From: Antarcticirhabdus aurantiaca
GTDB lineage: Bacteria; Pseudomonadota; Alphaproteobacteria; Rhizobiales; Rhizobiaceae
Assembly: GCF_009765365.1 (NCBI RefSeq)
Contig: NZ_VTOM01000013.1
Location: 106,937-170,936 of the forward strand
Length of the DNA: 64,000 nt
Reading direction: 5' to 3'
Positions within the stretch are counted from its first letter, which is position 1. Each line of letters opens with the position of its first letter. The notes beneath the pieces were generated by a model. It saw only the letters and a list, made by a program, of their open reading frames with translations, was not told the DNA's origin and ran no database searches. The position numbers and the translations under genes are program-made. Below are positions 59,655 through 64,000 of this stretch, piece by piece.

Positions 59655-59691
59655 GGCCGGACCTCCGGCCGCTCCTCCCACCGGTGGGAGG
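59655..59691. repeat. paired palindromes between the two Bug genes
   Basis: GGCCGG, ACCT, CCGGCC (59655-59670) is followed by the perfect 18-base palindrome CCTCCCACCGGTGGGAGG (59674-59691). There is no T-run. They may be a weak terminator, an mRNA-stabilising element or an operator. Confidence 0.5.
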
Positions 59692-59768
59692 CCGGTTTAT
59701 CCATTCCAATGAACATTGTCGGTCGGGCTCGGCTGCGCGCCGCTGTTGACCGGACGGGAGGACATGAC

Positions 59769-60761
59769 ATGCTTGCCCACCTTCGATCGATCGGCGCCGC
59801 CACGCTTCTCGGTCTCACGCTCTTCGCCTCCTGGCAGACGGACGCCGCCGCCCAGAATTTCCCCGACGGCCAGGTGACGATCATCGTGCCCTTCGCTGCC
59901 GGCGGCGGAGTCGACACGATCGCCCGCTTGGTGGCGGATGACCTGCGGGCCCAGTGGTCGGTGCCGGTGCTCGTGGAGAACATGCCCGGTGGCAGTGGCA
60001 TGATCGGCGCGCAGGCGCTGACCCGGGCCGAGCCGGACGGGCGGACGCTCATGCTGGCGACCGCGGGCGAGCTCGCGGTCAACACAACGCTCCTGTCCGG
60101 CAGCCTCAGCTACGACGTGGCCAAGGACTTCGCGCCGGTTGCCCTCGCGGCGCGCATTCCCAACGTCTTCGTCGTCAAGGGCGACAGCTCCTTTGCCAAC
60201 GTCGGCGACTTCGTCGCGGCAGCGAAGCAGAACCCCGACACGATGACCTACGGCTCCAGCGGCGTCGGCAACCCGCAGCACCTGACGGGCGCCCTGCTCG
60301 GCTACAGGGCGGGCGTGGAGCTCGTTCACGTGCCCTACAAGGGATCCTCGCAGCAGGTGCTCGACACCATGGGCGGCAACATCGACGCGACCTTCGCCAG
60401 CGCCGCCGCCGTCCTCGCCAACGTCCAGGACGGCTCGCTGAAGGCTCTGGCCGTGACTTCGAAGGAGCGCATGGGCGTCCTGCCGGACGTCCCGGCCGTC
60501 GGTGAGACCGCGGGTCTGGAGGGCTTCGACCTCGTCAACTGGTTCGGCTTCGTCACCAAGGCCGGCACGCCTCCGGAGACGGTCGCGATCCTCCACGAGT
60601 CGATCGAGAAGGCGCTCCAGACGGAAGCGACCAAGACTCGTCTCCAGGCGATCGGCGCCGAGTTCGTGCCGATGACGACCGCGGAGTTCACGGGCTTCAT
60701 CGGCAGCGAAACCGAGAAGTTCGCCGGCATCATCAAGGACGCGTCGATCACCGCCGAGTAG
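59769..60761 (+). CDS. second Bug/TctC-family substrate-binding protein
   Basis: 330 residues after GGGAGG. Signal peptide to about residue 28 (QTDAAAQNF). TIIVPFAAGGGVDTIARLVADDL, VENMPGGSGMIGAQALTRAEPDG, YGSSGVGNPQHLTG and HVPYKGSSQQVL are the typical Bug blocks. It is only a distant paralogue of the gene before it, so the two probably bind different ligands. The lactonase gene follows after about 30 bases. Confidence 0.92.
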   Translation: MLAHLRSIGAATLLGLTLFASWQTDAAAQNFPDGQVTIIVPFAAGGGVDTIARLVADDLRAQWSVPVLVENMPGGSGMIGAQALTRAEPDGRTLMLATAGELAVNTTLLSGSLSYDVAKDFAPVALAARIPNVFVVKGDSSFANVGDFVAAAKQNPDTMTYGSSGVGNPQHLTGALLGYRAGVELVHVPYKGSSQQVLDTMGGNIDATFASAAAVLANVQDGSLKALAVTSKERMGVLPDVPAVGETAGLEGFDLVNWFGFVTKAGTPPETVAILHESIEKALQTEATKTRLQAIGAEFVPMTTAEFTGFIGSETEKFAGIIKDASITAE

Positions 60762-60792
60762 GCTCGACTTCCACGAAGCCGGAGGTGCCGCG

Positions 60793-61860
60793 ATGTTCCG
60801 CCACCATGCCTATGTCGGATGCCGCACCAGCCGCGAGCGCAACGCCCGCGGGCTCGGGATCTCCGTCTTCGGCATCGACGAAGCGGGCGACTGGCACCTC
60901 CTCAACATTCGGGAGACTGCGGCCAACCCATCCTTTCTCGCCGCCTCGGCGGATGGGCGCCACCTCTACGCGGTGCACGGCGACGGCACCGAGATGTCGG
61001 CATTCGGCATCGGCGTGGACGGTCTTCTGACGGAACTGGATCGCGCGACGACGGCCGGGCTCAACCCGGTCGACGTCGTGCTCGACCCGAGCCAGCGCTT
61101 CCTCGTCGTCACCAACCATCTCACGGGATCGGTGGTCGTCCGGCGCCGTCGCACGGACGGGGGCTTCGGCGAAATCACCGCCTATGTCCAGCTCCGCGCC
61201 GCCCTCGGGCCGCACCGCCTGGAGCAGGCGAGCGTCAAGCCGCACCAAGCCCGCTTCGATCCCACTGGCCGACGGCTCGTCGTTCCCAACAAGGGCAGCG
61301 ACACCGCCTCGCTGCTCGACTTCGATCCCGCCGACGGCTCCCTGGCGGAGCGCGTAGGTTGTACGGCGATCTTGCGCGAGGGATGCGGCCCGCGCAACGT
61401 CGCCTTCCATCCCGTTCTTTCCGTCCTCTACGTGGTGGGCGAGCTCGACTCCACGGTCTACGCGTTGCGCATGGACGCGTCCGGCCAATTGGAACCGTTC
61501 CAGGTCCTCTCCTGCCTGCCCGAGGATGCGTTCGGCCTCAGCCGCGCGGCCGGCATCCACTGCGCGCTCGACGGCACCGCCCTCCACGTCTCCAATCGTG
61601 GTCACGACAGCATCTGCACGTTCTCGCTCGAGCCAGGCTCGGGCCGCCTGTCCGCCCCTCGTTGGACGTCTTCGCTGGGGCGCACGCCCCGCTTCATCGG
61701 GGCGGGGACGGAGGCCCATCCCTTGCTCGTCGCGAACGAGGACAGCGACATCGTCGTCGGCATCACGCATGGAGGAACTCCCCATCGCCTTGCGGGCACG
61801 GCAAGCCCGACCTGCATCGTCCTCCGGCCAGGACCTGCTACGGCCTCAAGCATAGCCTGA
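60793..61860 (+). CDS. lactonase-family seven-bladed beta-propeller protein
   Basis: 355 residues of the 6-phosphogluconolactonase / carboxy-cis,cis-muconate cyclase fold: AANPSFLAASADGRHLYAV, NPVDVVLDPSQRFLVVTNHL, VKPHQARFDPTGRRLVVPNKGSD and GCGPRNVAFHP are the repeating blade motifs. There is no signal peptide. It may open a lactone or act on a cyclic acid derived from the imported carboxylate. It is last in the Bug gene run. Confidence 0.82.
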   Translation: MFRHHAYVGCRTSRERNARGLGISVFGIDEAGDWHLLNIRETAANPSFLAASADGRHLYAVHGDGTEMSAFGIGVDGLLTELDRATTAGLNPVDVVLDPSQRFLVVTNHLTGSVVVRRRRTDGGFGEITAYVQLRAALGPHRLEQASVKPHQARFDPTGRRLVVPNKGSDTASLLDFDPADGSLAERVGCTAILREGCGPRNVAFHPVLSVLYVVGELDSTVYALRMDASGQLEPFQVLSCLPEDAFGLSRAAGIHCALDGTALHVSNRGHDSICTFSLEPGSGRLSAPRWTSSLGRTPRFIGAGTEAHPLLVANEDSDIVVGITHGGTPHRLAGTASPTCIVLRPGPATASSIA

Positions 61861-61940
61861 GGCGGACACGCGCGTTCGCGCCCTACTCGCCTTCGAGATC
61901 CCGCAGACCCACTACGCCGAGATGCAGCCTTCCTCCCGGC

Positions 61941-62024
61941 GACCAGCCTGCCGACCAAGGTCACTGCCGTGAGGGGCTCGGCATCGGCCTCGTGCCTTGT
62001 GCCCGCTCGGCTAGGGCATTCTGA
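61941..62024 (+). pseudogene. possible LysR-type regulator remnant
   Basis: Two adjoining frames read TSLPTKVTAV and REGLGIGLVPC, which together resemble the C-terminal effector-domain stretch of LysR regulators. No start, helix-turn-helix or longer homology is seen. It may be a relic of a regulator deleted from this region. Confidence 0.3.
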
Positions 62025-62099
62025 CGGGCGTCATGAGCCGGGACAGCACTCTCTGGAACCGGCGCGTGTCTCGCAGAGAACTGAAAGGCTTAGGTCCCG

Positions 62100-62660
62100 C
62101 TAAGCGGTGGCGGGCACGAGCCTGTCCCTGTTCGCCTCGATCACCTCGCGCGTCATCATGCGCAGGATGACCATGCGGGCAAGCTTCTGGAGCGTCGCGC
62201 GCTGATGCTCCGAAAGGTCGGGACGCGGCACCCTGTCGATGATGCACAGCGTCCCAATCGGCTGGCCCGCGAGGCCGATCAACGGCGCTCCCGCATAGAA
62301 GCGAATGTGCGGATCGCCCGTCACGAGGCGGTTGGAGGCAAAACGCGGATCGCGCCTGGCATCGGGGACAACCAGAACCTCGTCCCGGCGGACGATCGCG
62401 TGGGCGCAGAAGGACACGTCTCGGCCCGTTTCGCAGACGTCCAAACCAACACGTGCCTTGAAGACCTGCCTGTCCCGGCCGACCAGCGACACAAGGGCGA
62501 TCGGCACCTCGAAGAGGTGGGCGGCAAGATCGACGATGATGTCGAAGGCCCTGTCGGGTGGCGTGTTGATGACGGCCATCGTCGCGAGGGCGGCAAGACG
62601 AGCCTCTTCGTCGTGCGGAACAGGATAGGAAGGGCAAGTGCTCATCAGTCTCGCATCCAT
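62100..62660 (-). CDS. GAF-domain sensory protein (accessory copy)
   Basis: 186 residues, one GAF domain: FDIIVDLAAHLFEVPIALVSLVGRDRQVFKA, FCAHAIV, HIRFYAGAPLIG and GTLCIIDRVPRP. It is a paralogue of the core GAF protein at 34758-35378. There is no output domain and no obvious partner nearby. An ATG five codons later is an alternative start; neither has a strong ribosome-binding site. Confidence 0.8.
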   Translation of the reverse strand: MDARLMSTCPSYPVPHDEEARLAALATMAVINTPPDRAFDIIVDLAAHLFEVPIALVSLVGRDRQVFKARVGLDVCETGRDVSFCAHAIVRRDEVLVVPDARRDPRFASNRLVTGDPHIRFYAGAPLIGLAGQPIGTLCIIDRVPRPDLSEHQRATLQKLARMVILRMMTREVIEANRDRLVPATA

Positions 62661-63002
62661 TCAGTCCGGGTGAATACGCATGCGAAGCTCGACCGTTTCC
62701 GTTCGGATCGGCTTTCCTCGTGGCATCAGCTAACGGATGGTGATCAGCGCTTGAAGAATATGAAGCGTCGTCGCCCGGGTTGAGGGTGGCCACCCCATAT
62801 CAGCCCAAGATCGCCGCCCGTCGCAGCACAAGATCAATGGCAGCCGCAAGTTTCTTCTGACGCTATCCCGCAACCCTGCACTGTGACCTGCCAAGTCTGT
62901 CCCAGCATCCATAAACACCAGACCGCTCCGCTTCTTCTCGAACGTTCAGAGTTGGGTTTCTACGGATTCGGGTCGGACACCAACCCGCTCTGGGTTGATG
63001 TT
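62661..63002. other. gene-free stretch
   Basis: About 340 bases between the GAF gene and the integrase remnant. I see no gene, tRNA or clear repeat. Confidence 0.5.
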
Positions 63003-63863
63003 TTAGGTCTCGCTATGTGGATCAGCACGGAGTTTCGATGCCGATCGGCGTAGTAAGCTGCTGAGGAAGCTCACACTGCCGACGTCACAAAGCGGTGCCG
63101 ATCCACACTCCTTCTTCTGGAGTTTCCTCTGGGTGTCCGCGTCCGAGGGCGCGGCCTTGGCGATGCGGTCGCAGAACTCGGAATAGCGGTCGTTCCAGTC
63201 GTGACGCAGGGTGTGGGGCGAAAAGTCGGCGGGGAACTCAGGAAAGCGCTCCCTGATGGTGACGAACAGGTCGTAGACGGTCCGCAGGGCCATCGGACGC
63301 CCGTTCTCGGACACGAAGATGAAGGGGTGGCGCTTGGCGCCCGGATATTTCTCGCGCTTCGTCCGATGGCTGATGATCCAGGTCTCCAGCGCCTCCATCA
63401 ATCTGGGACCCACCGGAAGCTCCCGCGACGCGGTCTTCACCAGGGGCTCGTCCGATCGTGGATCGACCGGATCGTCGGGCCGTGCAGTGACGAAGAGGCT
63501 TGGATGAGAACCCCGGAGGCTCAGGTCGCCGGTCTTCAGGAGGAGCGGTTCGGCTTTGCGCACACCCAGATCGAAGTATGTCCTCAGGAGCGCGTGATTG
63601 CGGTGGCGGTGCGCCTCGTCGAATGGGTTCTCCGGTGAGCCCGGCTCGGTGACCGAAAGGAAGCGGCTCCGCAACTCGGGTTCCAACCCGCGCTTCTCGG
63701 TGGATTTATCCGGCCTCGCCATGTCTGCGATGGCTGAGAGCCAATCCTCCAACTTCTTCGCGGCGTCACGGTAACGTTCGGAAGCGATCGGGATGCGGAA
63801 CTGGACGATCTCGCGCCGCCAGGCGACGTATTTGGAGACGTCCCTCACCCGACGATGGAGCAC
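63003..63863 (-). pseudogene. tyrosine recombinase (phage-type integrase) remnant
   Basis: The open frame encodes the front of a catalytic domain: RNHALLRTYFDLGVRKAEPLLLKTGDL with the first Arg, and FSPHTLRHDWNDRYSEF with the HxxR box. After QRKLQKK the sequence turns to unrelated residues and stops, so the second His/Trp and the catalytic Tyr are absent. The 5' end is also lost: the frame continues upstream in the same style (KGNVLHRRVRDVSKYVAW) but meets the IS element within ten bases. It is therefore truncated at both ends. Confidence 0.75.
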
Positions 63864-63872
63864 GTTGCCCTT

Positions 63873-64000
63873 GGGTCGTGTCCCAGGTGGTGGTGTAGCT
63901 GAGAGGCGGTCATCGGCGGTTGCCGGTTAGGATCGGGTTGCGACAGCCAACCCCGAACCGAGAGACCACCGATGACCGACCCGATGATGGCCCTGCGGGG
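63873..64000 (+). mobile_element. left end of an IS256-family insertion sequence
   Basis: The element seems to start near GGGTCGTGTCCCAGG and interrupts the integrase remnant. A transposase reading frame starts at the ATG at 63972 (MTDPMMALRG), matching, from memory, the N-terminus of IS256-type transposases of Methylobacterium and relatives. The rest lies beyond the window, so the terminal repeat and target duplication cannot be confirmed. Confidence 0.6.

Overview
The window is GC-rich and reads as a chromosome segment of a member of the Hyphomicrobiales (Rhizobiales). An Aurantimonadaceae-like genus is possible, but the sequence alone cannot fix it. The order-level call rests on a MucR/Ros regulator, a phosphatidylcholine synthase, an IalB protein, an mprF/lpiA-acvB pair, an sdhE-mfd pair, and the block gyrA-sugE on one side of coaD-ppi-ppi-queA-tgt.

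Positions 1-44,400 look like core chromosome. From left to right they hold: a small secreted protein; a lipid-glycosylation group (GT2, LAB_N, GT39) with tRNA-Ser(UGA); a quinone reductase and phosphatidylcholine synthase; a UbiH-like hydroxylase convergent with an AEC transporter; hspQ, ialB and an orphan YejA-type binding protein; sdhE-mfd divergent from recG; a leftward envelope-precursor run (alpha/beta hydrolase, ccdA, glmU, glmS, membrane protein); tRNA-Lys(UUU), a heparin-lyase-like protein and mucR; an FtsI paralogue, a YafK-type L,D-transpeptidase with a coupled mini-protein, and a single-domain response regulator; lpiA/mprF-acvB; several small proteins and a GAF protein; then the leftward sugE, gyrA, coaD, ppi, ppi, queA, tgt block and rightward marC. 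Tight ATGA/GTGA overlaps (sdhE/mfd, queA/tgt, mprF/acvB, L,D-transpeptidase/mini-protein) point to coupled translation.

Positions from about 44,400 to the right edge are accessory. The boundary is marked by a leftward small-RNA or micro-ORF locus with a strong terminator. Next come two long hairpins of the same design, a serine-resolvase gene ruined by an out-of-frame internal deletion, and a third copy of the hairpin. A divergent XRE regulator then faces a rightward group of four uncharacterised genes that includes an AAA+ ATPase. The next stretch is a decaying catabolic patch: an oxidoreductase with a frameshift, a sugar-phosphate isomerase with a nonsense codon and a frameshift, an intact old-yellow-enzyme, and a VOC protein with a nonsense codon. 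A frameshifted DUF3102-like gene follows. After that comes an apparently intact tricarboxylate-type cluster (AcnA paralogue, GntR regulator, two Bug/TctC binding proteins, lactonase), then a LysR remnant, a GAF protein, a tyrosine-recombinase remnant and the left end of an IS256-type element that runs off the window.

The most interesting unexplained signals are the three hairpins, whose arms differ by paired compensatory substitutions, and the XRE/AAA+ module beside them.
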